NCBI GenBank assembly: GCA_035293985.1
Contig: DATGLS010000048.1
Coordinates: 570,322 to 634,321, forward strand
Length of the DNA stretch: 64,000 nucleotides
Direction of reading: 5' to 3'
From: JAVDCA01 sp035293985
Lineage (GTDB): Bacteria > Pseudomonadota > Alphaproteobacteria > Rhizobiales > Xanthobacteraceae
Under the pieces are notes generated by a model. The model ran no database searches, was not told where the DNA came from, and saw only the letters and a list, made by a program, of their open reading frames with translations. How positions within the stretch are numbered: position 1 is the first letter of the stretch; the number at the start of each line of letters is the position of its first letter. This document shows positions 15,071 through 23,050 of this stretch, piece by piece. The position numbers and the translations under genes are program-made.

Positions 15071-17221
15071 TCACGCACTCGCCTTGCGCGCCGCCTCGCC
15101 GCCCTGCTGCGCGGCGATCAGCCGATCGATGGCGGCGCGCGGGGCGGGCTTGGCGAATAGGAAGCCCTGCATCTCGTCGCAGCCGGCGAGCCGCAGCAGG
15201 ATGCGCTGCTCCTCGGTCTCGACGCCCTCGCACAGGACCGTGAGCCCGAGCGCCCGGCCGAGCGCCATGATCGCCTGGATGATGACGCCGCCGTCCGACG
15301 AGCGGCCGAGCGGGGCGACGAACTCCTTGTCGATCTTGAGCTTGTCGAATGGGAACTTGCGCAGATAGCTGAGACTCGAATAGCCCGAACCGAAGTCGTC
15401 GAGCGCGATCTTGACGCCGAGCGCGCGCAGCTGATCGAGGCGTTCTTTCGCCTCGTCCGGATTGTCGATCAGCACGCCCTCGGTCACCTCCAGCACCACC
15501 CGTTCCGGCGGCATGCCGGTATCGGCGAGCACCGCGGCGACGAGGTTCACGAGCGCACGATCGCGCATCTGGTGCGGCGACATGTTGACCGCGACGTAGA
15601 CGTCGCGCCAGCGCGCCGCGTCGGCGAGCGCGCGGCGCAGCACGAACTCGCCGAGCTGCACCATGAGCCCGGTCTGCTCGGCGACCGGAATGAATTCGGT
15701 GGGCGGAATCATGCCGCGGGTCGGGTGGTTCCAGCGCAGTAGCGCCTCGACGCCGACGATGCGCTGCCCCTCGGCCGCGACGATCGGCTGGTAGTGCACG
15801 TCGAAGCCTTTCTCCGCGAGGGTGCGACGCAGCTCGCGCTTGATGAAGAGGCGGTCCTGGAACTCCTGCTCCATGTCGGGATCGAAGCCGCAAATGCGAA
15901 TTGCGCTCGCCTGCGCGGCCCGGCGCGCGAGATCGGCGCGCCGGTTGAGCTCCTCGCGCGTGTCGCCGTCGCGGGGCGCTTGCACCAGGCCAACCGTGAC
16001 GCCGGTCTGCACCGCCTGGTTGGCGATCCACAGCGGCCGCAGCATCACCTTGACGGCGGCCTGCGCCGCCGCGAGGCCCTGGGCGCCGGCCGGATCGGTG
16101 GCGACGATTGCGAACTCGCTCGGGCCAACGCGGCCGAGCGTCACGTCGCGCGGCATCACGGCGCGCAGCCGCTCGGCGACCGCGGCGAGAAGCTCGTCGC
16201 TTCCCTGCTCGCCGAGGGCTTCGTTGATATCGCTGAAGCCGTCGATGTCGAGAAGCGCGAAGCTGACGTTGCCGGTGCCGCGCTCGGCGAGCGCGGCGTC
16301 GAGCAGGTCGGACATCATGCGGCGGTTGGGCAGGCCGGTCACCGCATCCTCGTAGGCGATCGTGTGCGCCTCCGCCTCGCTCGCGGCGAGGCGGCGGGTC
16401 GCGTCGCCGATCTGGCGGATCGACATCGACGCGAACGCGATCAGGCAGGCGGCGACCGCGCCGAGCAGCGGCACGAGCCGCAGCACCGCGTCCATGGAGG
16501 GATGCTCGCGCTTCCATGAGAGCCAGCCGACGATGCGGCCCTGCGGATCGAGCAGGGACTGCACGTCGCGATCGGCGTGCGGCGCCTCGGCGTCGAAGGC
16601 GAGCTCGGAGACGCCGGACATCCTCTCGAAGGCGCCGATCAGGCCGGCATCGAGCCGCTTCGAACGCACCAGCAGCGGCACTCGCGCATCGGCGGGCTCG
16701 TTCGCGCCGGCGCTGCGGATCGGCGCAACGGCGACCAGCGCGGGCTCCCCATCGAGCAGGACCACCTCGGTCGCGACCGGCGCCTCGCCGTCGGTCGCCG
16801 CCGCGGTCCCGGCGCGAAAATCGTCGACCACGCGCATCGCGGCATGAGGCACGTGATCGGCGCCCGGGTAGGCGGCGAGCAGCTTGCCGTCGGCGTCGAT
16901 CACGCAGGCTCGCTCGTGGCGATAGCGCGCAAGGCCGACCGGCGTGATCGCGCGCGCCAGATCGGCGCCGGCGCCCATACCGCCGGCCGCGAGATCGCTC
17001 GCCGCGTCGCGCGTCATGTCGGCGAACACGTTGCGGTACTCGTCGACGACGCCGAGCAGCGCGGCGCGCCGCTGGTCCTGGTGGTGCGCGTCGCTCTGGC
17101 GCGCCACGACGTAGCCGAAGACGGCGCAGGCCGCGAAGCCGGCGAACATCACGAGGGCGAACGGCGCGATCAGCCGCGACATTTGGCGCGGCCGGGCGGC
17201 TCTCGTGTTCGGGGAACGCAT
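15071..17221 (-). CDS. Membrane GGDEF-EAL protein, probable c-di-GMP phosphodiesterase
   Basis: The 716-residue protein has an N-terminal helix (SRLIAPFALVMFAGFAACAV), a periplasmic sensor region to about residue 240 and a second helix near LVPLLGAVAACLIAFASMSI. A GGDEF domain follows (about 290-440), then an EAL domain (about 455-705). The GGDEF signature is replaced by VGPSEF, so cyclase activity is unlikely. The EAL domain keeps EALLRWNHP, VNMSPHQM and DDFGSGYSSLSYL, so c-di-GMP hydrolysis is likely. It is transcribed alone, and deacetylase genes are divergent upstream. Confidence 0.9.
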   Translation of the reverse strand: MRSPNTRAARPRQMSRLIAPFALVMFAGFAACAVFGYVVARQSDAHHQDQRRAALLGVVDEYRNVFADMTRDAASDLAAGGMGAGADLARAITPVGLARYRHERACVIDADGKLLAAYPGADHVPHAAMRVVDDFRAGTAAATDGEAPVATEVVLLDGEPALVAVAPIRSAGANEPADARVPLLVRSKRLDAGLIGAFERMSGVSELAFDAEAPHADRDVQSLLDPQGRIVGWLSWKREHPSMDAVLRLVPLLGAVAACLIAFASMSIRQIGDATRRLAASEAEAHTIAYEDAVTGLPNRRMMSDLLDAALAERGTGNVSFALLDIDGFSDINEALGEQGSDELLAAVAERLRAVMPRDVTLGRVGPSEFAIVATDPAGAQGLAAAQAAVKVMLRPLWIANQAVQTGVTVGLVQAPRDGDTREELNRRADLARRAAQASAIRICGFDPDMEQEFQDRLFIKRELRRTLAEKGFDVHYQPIVAAEGQRIVGVEALLRWNHPTRGMIPPTEFIPVAEQTGLMVQLGEFVLRRALADAARWRDVYVAVNMSPHQMRDRALVNLVAAVLADTGMPPERVVLEVTEGVLIDNPDEAKERLDQLRALGVKIALDDFGSGYSSLSYLRKFPFDKLKIDKEFVAPLGRSSDGGVIIQAIMALGRALGLTVLCEGVETEEQRILLRLAGCDEMQGFLFAKPAPRAAIDRLIAAQQGGEAARKASA

Positions 17222-17488
17222 GCGATACTCGATGGCCGCAGTCCGACGCGCGGGAGTCCTGCTCCGACGCGTCCACGTTGTAAGCGCAGAACGTTAATAG
17301 GCTGTCGATGACCCGCGGAATGTTCTGAAATTGGCCTGAAATGCAGCCTGGGATGCGGCTCCGGCACCCCGCCGCGCTGTGACATGTTGCATGAGGATGC
17401 GTCAGCAGATGCGAATTTCCCGATTCGGTGCTACTCACGCGAGTATTTCCCGCCTCACGCCAATGCGTCTCCGCGGTTGAGGCGGGGC

Positions 17489-18241
17489 GTGTTTCGCATC
17501 TTGATTGCGCTCGTCGGCACGCTCGCGCCGCTCGCCGCGCTGGCGCAGCCGTGCCCGGGAAACACCGACGCGCTCGGCACGGAACGCGTGCTGAGCGTCA
17601 GCGCAACAACCACGCCGCGCGTCGGGCGCAAGCAATTCCCGTCGACGCTTCCGCTGGCCGCGAGGGAAGTCGTGCTCACCTTCGACGATGGGCCGTGGCC
17701 CAGCACGACGCCGAAGGTGCTGAACGCCCTCGAGCACGAATGCGTGCACGCAACTTTCTTCTTGCTCGGCCGCAACGCGCTCGCGGCGCCGGCGCTGGCG
17801 CAGCGTGAGCTCGCCGAAGGACACACGATCGCGCATCACAGCTTCGCGCATCCGCTGCTCAGCAAGATGTCGCTCGCGGCGGCGGATGCCGAGGTCGATC
17901 ATGGCATCTCGGCGGTTGAGCGTGCGGTCTATGGCGCGAGCAGCGCGAAGCCGCGTACGCCATTCTTCCGCTTCCCGGGCTTCGCGGCGTCGCCCGCGCT
18001 GCTCGACGACATGCAGAAGCGCGGCCTCGTCGTGTTCGGCGCCGACCTGTGGGCGAGCGACTGGAATTCCATGACGCCGCAGCAGGAGCTCGCGCTGCTC
18101 CTGCATCGGCTCGATGCCGCCGGGGGCGGCATCATCCTGTTGCACGACACGCGCGCGCAAACCGCCAACATGGTCCCGGCCCTCTTGCGCGCCCTCAAGG
18201 CGCGCGGCTATCACGTGGTGCACGTGGTGCCGGCCAGCTGA
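17489..18241 (+). CDS. Secreted polysaccharide deacetylase (NodB domain), paralogue 1
   Basis: The GTG at 17489 has GAGGCGGG just upstream and gives a signal peptide (FRILIALVGTLAPLAALAQP); an ATG at 17384 would add 35 non-signal residues. The 250-residue product has the NodB motifs VLTFDDGPWPST (two metal/catalytic Asp), HTIAHHSFAHPLL (His ligands), FFRFPGF and ILLHD. It should remove N-acetyl groups from a cell-wall or extracellular polysaccharide in the periplasm. It shares a CPGN-x2-ALGT-x-RVL start and overall design with the next gene, so the pair arose by tandem duplication. Confidence 0.88.
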   Translation: MFRILIALVGTLAPLAALAQPCPGNTDALGTERVLSVSATTTPRVGRKQFPSTLPLAAREVVLTFDDGPWPSTTPKVLNALEHECVHATFFLLGRNALAAPALAQRELAEGHTIAHHSFAHPLLSKMSLAAADAEVDHGISAVERAVYGASSAKPRTPFFRFPGFAASPALLDDMQKRGLVVFGADLWASDWNSMTPQQELALLLHRLDAAGGGIILLHDTRAQTANMVPALLRALKARGYHVVHVVPAS

Positions 18242-18401
18242 TCATCGCCGTCGACTTGCCAGGGGGGTCCCCGCCCCGCGACAGAACTGTCATCCGAAAT
18301 CCACGCTATTAACAAATTCTTATGGCTAACCGACGATGAAGTTGGCGCGGCCTCCGCTGCGGACCTAGTGTAGCGCCCTCTCGCGACAAGGTGTTTTTGC
18401 A

Positions 18402-19430
18402 ATGCTCGTTCGTGCCTTGCTGGCTGTGCTCGCCGTTGGTTTCGCGGTCCCGGCCGCGGCCGCCGGGACGGATTGTCCCGGCAATCCCAATGCGCTCGGC
18501 ACCAGCCGCGTGCTCGTCGTCGACCCGGCCGCGCATCCCAGGATCGGCACCATGCAGTATCACGAGAGCCTGCCGCTGCAGGATCACGAGGTGGTGCTGA
18601 CCTTCGACGACGGCCCGCTGCCGCCCTACTCGAAGCGGGTGCTGGAGACCCTCGCGTCGCAATGCGTCAAGGCGACCTATTTCATGGTCGGCCGGATGGC
18701 GAGCGCCTATCCGGACGTGGTGAAGCAGATCTACGCGGCCGGCCACACCATCGGCACGCACAGCCAGAACCATCCGCTGCGCTTCGAGCACATGTCGCTG
18801 CCACAGGTGCAGAAAGAGGTCGACGACGGCATCGCGTCGGTCGGGGCGGCACTGGGCGATCCCGACAAGGTCGCGCCGTTCTTCCGCATCCCCGGACTCT
18901 TGCGCGCCAATACGGTGGAGAACTTCCTCGCCGAGCGCAAGATCATGGTGTGGAGCGCGGACTTTCCCGCCGACGACTGGACGCATATCAGCTCGTCCGA
19001 GGTGCTGCGCCGCGCGCTCACCCGCCTCGAGCAGCACCATAAGGGCGTGCTGCTGCTGCACGACATCCAGCCGCGCACCGCGCTCATGCTGCCGCAATTG
19101 CTGCGCGAGCTGAAGCGGCGCGGCTATCACATCGTCCAGGTGGTGCCGGCGAGCCCGACCCAGCCCGCGACCCCGACGACGCCGGACCAGTGGGTGCCGA
19201 ACGGCGCGCCGGTCGGGCACCAGAACCTGCCGGACAGCGACATGGCCGAGCGCGCCGCGACCACGACGCCAGCGCTGGCGGCCCCGAGCCCGCCCAACTT
19301 CGGCGTCGCCCCGCTCGGCTCGCAGTTCGCGCCTTCTGCGCCCACGCCGGATCTGCGCGGCGACGTCACCGGCTCGGTCGGCGCCGGTCCCGCCACAACC
19401 GCGAACCTGCCGAAGTCGGGGGTTCCGTAA
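18402..19430 (+). CDS. Secreted polysaccharide deacetylase (NodB domain), paralogue 2 with Pro-rich tail
   Basis: The 342-residue precursor has a signal peptide (LLAVLAVGFAVPAAAAG) and a NodB domain with VLTFDDGPLPPYSK, HTIGTHSQNHPLRF, FFRIPGLLRAN, WSADFPADDW and VLLLHDIQPRT. All metal-binding and catalytic positions look intact. After the catalytic domain comes a low-complexity tail of about 85 residues rich in Pro, Ala and Thr, which paralogue 1 lacks; it may span or bind the wall. The gene is 160 bases after paralogue 1 on the same strand. Confidence 0.9.
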   Translation: MLVRALLAVLAVGFAVPAAAAGTDCPGNPNALGTSRVLVVDPAAHPRIGTMQYHESLPLQDHEVVLTFDDGPLPPYSKRVLETLASQCVKATYFMVGRMASAYPDVVKQIYAAGHTIGTHSQNHPLRFEHMSLPQVQKEVDDGIASVGAALGDPDKVAPFFRIPGLLRANTVENFLAERKIMVWSADFPADDWTHISSSEVLRRALTRLEQHHKGVLLLHDIQPRTALMLPQLLRELKRRGYHIVQVVPASPTQPATPTTPDQWVPNGAPVGHQNLPDSDMAERAATTTPALAAPSPPNFGVAPLGSQFAPSAPTPDLRGDVTGSVGAGPATTANLPKSGVP

Positions 19431-19459
19431 ACCGTCCTATCGGAGCTCGCTGGCCGTTC

Positions 19460-21094
19460 TTACCGATTCACTGGGGCCGCCCGCTCCACGATCGCCCGCA
19501 GGTCGATCCCCGGCGGCAGCGCCCCGAAGACTCCCCCTCCCTCGCCGACAAGCCGTGCGGCGCAGAAGGCTTCCGCGACCCCCGACGGAGCGTGGCGCAG
19601 CAGCAACGATGCTTGCAGCGCGAGCGCGAGATCGCAGGTAAGCCGGCGCGCCTGCGCCTCATCATGACGTGCCGGGCTCGCGAGCCGGCGCATGAGATCG
19701 GCAACGAAAGCCTTCATGCGCGCATCGGCGGCGGCGCCCTCGGCAAGCTCCTGCGCCAGCACGTCGGTGGCGCGCGGCGTGCGCTCGATCGCGCGCAGCA
19801 CGTCGAGACACATCACGTTGCCGGAGCCCTCCCAGATCGAGTTGACCGGCGCCTCGCGATAGATGCGCGGCAGCACGCATTCCTCGACGTAGCCGCTGCC
19901 GCCGAGCACCTCCATGGCCTCGGCGGCGAGCGCCGGCGCGCGCTTGCAGATCCGGAATTTGGCTGCCGGCGTGACGACGCGCCGCCAAACCGCGGCGGCC
20001 TCGCTGTCCTCGTCGTAGGCGCGCGCGAGCCGCAGCGCGAGCGCGGCCGCTGCCTCGGTTTCGAGCGCGAGATCGGCGAGCACGTTCGTCATGAGGGCGT
20101 GATCGACGAGCTTCTTCTGAAAGGCGACGCGGTGCATGGCGTGATGGATCGCCTGCGCGGTCGCGGCGCGCATCAGCGCCGCCGAGCCGATCGCGCAGTC
20201 GAGCCGCGTCAGATTGCTCATCTCGATGATGGTCGGGATGCCGCGCCCCTCCTCGCCGATCAGCTCGGCCTCGGCGTCGACGAGCTCGACCTCGCTCGAG
20301 GCGTTCGAGCGGTTGCCGAGCTTGTCCTTGAGGCGGACGAGATGGATGCCGTTGCGCTTTCCTGACGTTCTCCACCGCGGCACGAAGAAGCAGCCGAGCC
20401 CGGCGTCGCTGCGCGCGAGCACCAGGAAGGCATCGCACATCGGCGCCGACATGAACCATTTGGCGCCGTTGAGGCGGAAGAAGCGCCGCGGGCCGTCGCC
20501 GCCCGCCGGCTCGGCGCGCGTCGTATTGGTGCGCAGATCCGAGCCGCCCTGGTTCTCGGTCATCGCCATGCCGATCAGCGCCGACCGCTTCTCGCGCGCC
20601 GGCACGAAACGCGGATCGTGGTGCTCGGAAAAGATGCGCGGCAGCCATTCGGCGGCGAGCGCCGGATTCTGCTCGAGGGTCGGCACCGCGCCATAGGTCA
20701 TGGCGACCGGGCAGAAGACCCCGCTCTCGACCTGCGCCAGCATGTAGGCGCCGGCGGCGCGCGCGACGTGCGCGCCGGCGCGCGGTTGCGCCCACGGGCG
20801 CGCCGGCAGCCCGGCGCCCACCGCGATCGCCATCAGCGCGTGCCACGCGGGATGGAAATCGACCTCGTCGATGCGGTGACCGTAGCGATCGAACGCGCGC
20901 AGAACCGGCGGGTTGCGGTTGGCCTCGAAGCCGAGACGGATGGTCGCGGCCTCGCCGAGCTTGCGACCGAGCACGGCGAGATCGGCCTGCGCCCAGCCCG
21001 CCTGCTCGCGCGGTACGGCCTCGCGCAGGACGCGGTCGCTGGCGAAGAGGTCGTACGGTTCGAGCGGCGGGGGCTGGTTGGTGATATCCGGCAT
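19460..21094 (-). CDS. AidB-like acyl-CoA dehydrogenase
   Basis: At 544 residues it is longer than ordinary acyl-CoA dehydrogenases and fits the AidB family. Typical pieces are NQPPPLEPYDLFASDRVLRE at the start, MTENQGGSDLRTNTTRAEP (FAD-binding loop), RLNGAKWFMSAPMCDAFLVL, and GGSGYVEECVLPRIYREAPV with NSIWEGSGNVMCLDVLRA. AidB belongs to the adaptive response to DNA alkylation in E. coli, but many alphaproteobacterial homologues lack that context and may be ordinary dehydrogenases. It lies divergent from a rhodanese gene. Confidence 0.87.
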   Translation of the reverse strand: MPDITNQPPPLEPYDLFASDRVLREAVPREQAGWAQADLAVLGRKLGEAATIRLGFEANRNPPVLRAFDRYGHRIDEVDFHPAWHALMAIAVGAGLPARPWAQPRAGAHVARAAGAYMLAQVESGVFCPVAMTYGAVPTLEQNPALAAEWLPRIFSEHHDPRFVPAREKRSALIGMAMTENQGGSDLRTNTTRAEPAGGDGPRRFFRLNGAKWFMSAPMCDAFLVLARSDAGLGCFFVPRWRTSGKRNGIHLVRLKDKLGNRSNASSEVELVDAEAELIGEEGRGIPTIIEMSNLTRLDCAIGSAALMRAATAQAIHHAMHRVAFQKKLVDHALMTNVLADLALETEAAAALALRLARAYDEDSEAAAVWRRVVTPAAKFRICKRAPALAAEAMEVLGGSGYVEECVLPRIYREAPVNSIWEGSGNVMCLDVLRAIERTPRATDVLAQELAEGAAADARMKAFVADLMRRLASPARHDEAQARRLTCDLALALQASLLLRHAPSGVAEAFCAARLVGEGGGVFGALPPGIDLRAIVERAAPVNR

Positions 21095-21188
21095 CGGCCT
21101 TGACCGTTGATGCTTTCAGCCTGCACCAGCATATATGCTTCGCCCGACCGACGCTGCCCAAAGAACCCGATCACCCCAGGAGGACCCG

Positions 21189-21566
21189 ATGCCCACGAGC
21201 GTCAAGCAGATGCTGGAAGCCGCCAACGCCGCGGTGCCGCGCGTGACCCCCGCGCAGGCGCGCGACATGATCGCCAAGGGCGATACGCTCGTGGTCGACG
21301 TCCGCGATGCGCCCGAGGTGCAGGCGAGCGGCAAGGTCGCCGGCGCCGTCCACGTCTCGCGCGGCATGCTCGAATTCCGCGCCGATCCCGACCTGCCCTC
21401 GCACGACAAGAGCTTCGCCAAGGACAAGACCGTCATCCTCTACTGCGGGTCGGGCGGCCGGGCGGCGCTCGCCGGCAAGATGCTCAAGGATCTGGGCTAC
21501 GAGCGCGTCTACAACCTCGGCGGCTTCAAGGATTGGGCCGACAGCGGCGGCGCGGTCGACAAATAG
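21189..21566 (+). CDS. Rhodanese-like sulfurtransferase
   Basis: The start at 21189 follows AGGAGGA at an ideal distance and yields 125 residues; an upstream in-frame ATG at 21135 is less likely. The single rhodanese domain has TLVVDVRDAPEVQASGKVAG, the active-site loop YCGSGGRAALA with the catalytic Cys, and VYNLGGFKDWADSGG. It is paralogous to the rhodanese at about 4.9 kb. It is transcribed alone and divergent from the AidB-like gene. Confidence 0.88.
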   Translation: MPTSVKQMLEAANAAVPRVTPAQARDMIAKGDTLVVDVRDAPEVQASGKVAGAVHVSRGMLEFRADPDLPSHDKSFAKDKTVILYCGSGGRAALAGKMLKDLGYERVYNLGGFKDWADSGGAVDK

Positions 21567-21608
21567 CGCCTGGGAAATTCTGCGCCGGTCGCCGCGTCCC
21601 GCTGCCGT

Positions 21609-21821
21609 TCATTCGGACGCGTCGACTGGCTGGTCGGTCGGCTTGGCCATGGCGCCCGCCTCCGGCGGTGCCTTGCCGTCGGCGACGGCGGCCTCGGCTT
21701 CGAGCCGCGCCAGCAGGTCCTTGAATCGTTGCGGGACTGGCTCGCGCAGAAGCTCGGCGTAGAACACGCGCAGCGCTGGGCCATAGGTATTTCGCAACCA
21801 GTGAACGTTATCGTCGGCCAT
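21609..21821 (-). CDS. NepR-like anti-sigma factor (small protein)
   Basis: This 70-residue protein carries YGPALRVFYAELLREPVPQR followed by FKDLLARLEAEA. That is the NepR pattern of a helix with LR-x2-Y, then EPVP-x-RF-x2-LL. NepR binds the ECF sigma factor EcfG and is released by phosphorylated PhyR in the general stress response of alphaproteobacteria. No ecfG or phyR is in the window, so this is an isolated copy, and its C-terminal tail differs from classical NepR. The function is inferred from the short motif only. Confidence 0.55.
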   Translation of the reverse strand: MADDNVHWLRNTYGPALRVFYAELLREPVPQRFKDLLARLEAEAAVADGKAPPEAGAMAKPTDQPVDASE

Positions 21822-22035
21822 CGCGGCTCCTTGGCGGCCTTTTCGCGCCTGGCGCTGCCCAGTTCATGCGACCGTCCGCAAAATGGCGGCGGCGCGGCTG
21901 GCCAACCGCATCGGAAATACCGCTGATGCGAGAGCCATCGCCTTAAACCCGCGAATGAAGAATTTGTTCCCAGTTTGTTGGCGGAAAAGCCATTTCCATC
22001 GTACTGAGGCAGCCGGAACGGACGCGACCGAGTTC

Positions 22036-23025
22036 CTAGGCGAACCCGCGCGGCCGCCGCGTCCATGCATCCGCGTTGACGGCGCCGTCCGGCGCCTCCC
22101 CTCGTTTGATCGCCGCGAGCTGGCGCACGGTCTCGAACGCCTGCGCCTCGACAGCTTGTGGGGTGAGTCCGCCAATGTGCGGCGTCGCGATGACGTTCGG
22201 CAGCGCAGCCAGCTCGGGTGAGGGCATCTGGTCGAGGGCGCGGCCCACATCCATCGCGGCGCCCGCGATCCTGCCCGTGCGCAGAGCCTGCAGCAGCGCC
22301 GCCTCATCGACGAGATTGCCGCGCGACAGATTGATGAAGCAGGCCTGCGGCCGCATGTGCGCGAACGCACGCGCGTCGATCAGGTTCTCGGTTTCCGCGG
22401 TCGCAACCGCCAGGCAGATGACGTAATCCGCCCGGGCGAGAAGCGCGTCCAGATCGACCTGCGTGAAGGCGCCCTCCTCCGCCCGCACATGCGGGTCGGC
22501 GATGAGGACGCGCATGCCGAGGCCGGCGAGCATCGGGGCAAGATGGCGGCCGATCGCGCCATAACCGATGATGCCGGCGGTCGCGCCGGCGAGCTCGCGT
22601 CCCATGCGGATCTGCGGCGGGCGACCCGCATGGTAGTCGGCGCTCGCGCGCGAGATGCCGCGTGCGAGATCGACCAGGAAGCCGAGCGCAAGCTCGGCGA
22701 CCGCGGTCATGAAGCCGGGCCGCGCCCGCGTGACCAGCACGCCGGCGGCGCTCGCCGCGCCGACATCGATATTGCGGATGTCGACCGCGACCCGCAGGAA
22801 AGCCCTGAGCGAATGGAGAGCGCGAAAGACCTCGGCCGGGCCGGACGTCAGGCGATCGGCGATGATGACATCGACGTCGGCTGCAGCGCCGATCAACTCG
22901 GCCGGTGTCAGCGCGTGCTCGCGCTCATTGAGGCGGACCTCGGCGATCTCGCCCAGCGCCGCGAGCGCCCGCTCACCGTAATATTGACGGCGGGCCTGCG
23001 GTGCATGGGTGAGGAGGACCTTCAT
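22036..23025 (-). CDS. D-isomer-specific 2-hydroxyacid dehydrogenase
   Basis: The 329-residue NAD(P)-dependent enzyme interconverts D-2-hydroxyacids and 2-keto acids. It has the dinucleotide fold GIIGYGAIGRHLAPMLAGLG with an Asp at the end of strand 2 (VLIADPH, NAD preference). It also has the family signature INLSRGNLVDEAALLQALRT with the catalytic Arg, and the catalytic His in ATPHIGGLTPQA. It is the last gene of the TRAP operon, 25 bases after the permease gene. The imported acid may therefore be a 2-hydroxy or 2-keto acid. Confidence 0.9.
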   Translation of the reverse strand: MKVLLTHAPQARRQYYGERALAALGEIAEVRLNEREHALTPAELIGAAADVDVIIADRLTSGPAEVFRALHSLRAFLRVAVDIRNIDVGAASAAGVLVTRARPGFMTAVAELALGFLVDLARGISRASADYHAGRPPQIRMGRELAGATAGIIGYGAIGRHLAPMLAGLGMRVLIADPHVRAEEGAFTQVDLDALLARADYVICLAVATAETENLIDARAFAHMRPQACFINLSRGNLVDEAALLQALRTGRIAGAAMDVGRALDQMPSPELAALPNVIATPHIGGLTPQAVEAQAFETVRQLAAIKRGEAPDGAVNADAWTRRPRGFA

Positions 23026-23050
23026 GCGGAAATCATCGCTTGCGTTCGCC

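Noticed and set aside
15057..17438. A 793-codon minus-strand frame overlapping the GGDEF-EAL gene in another phase
   Set aside because: Arg/Ala-rich composition, no motif; the overlapping frame has intact EAL motifs.
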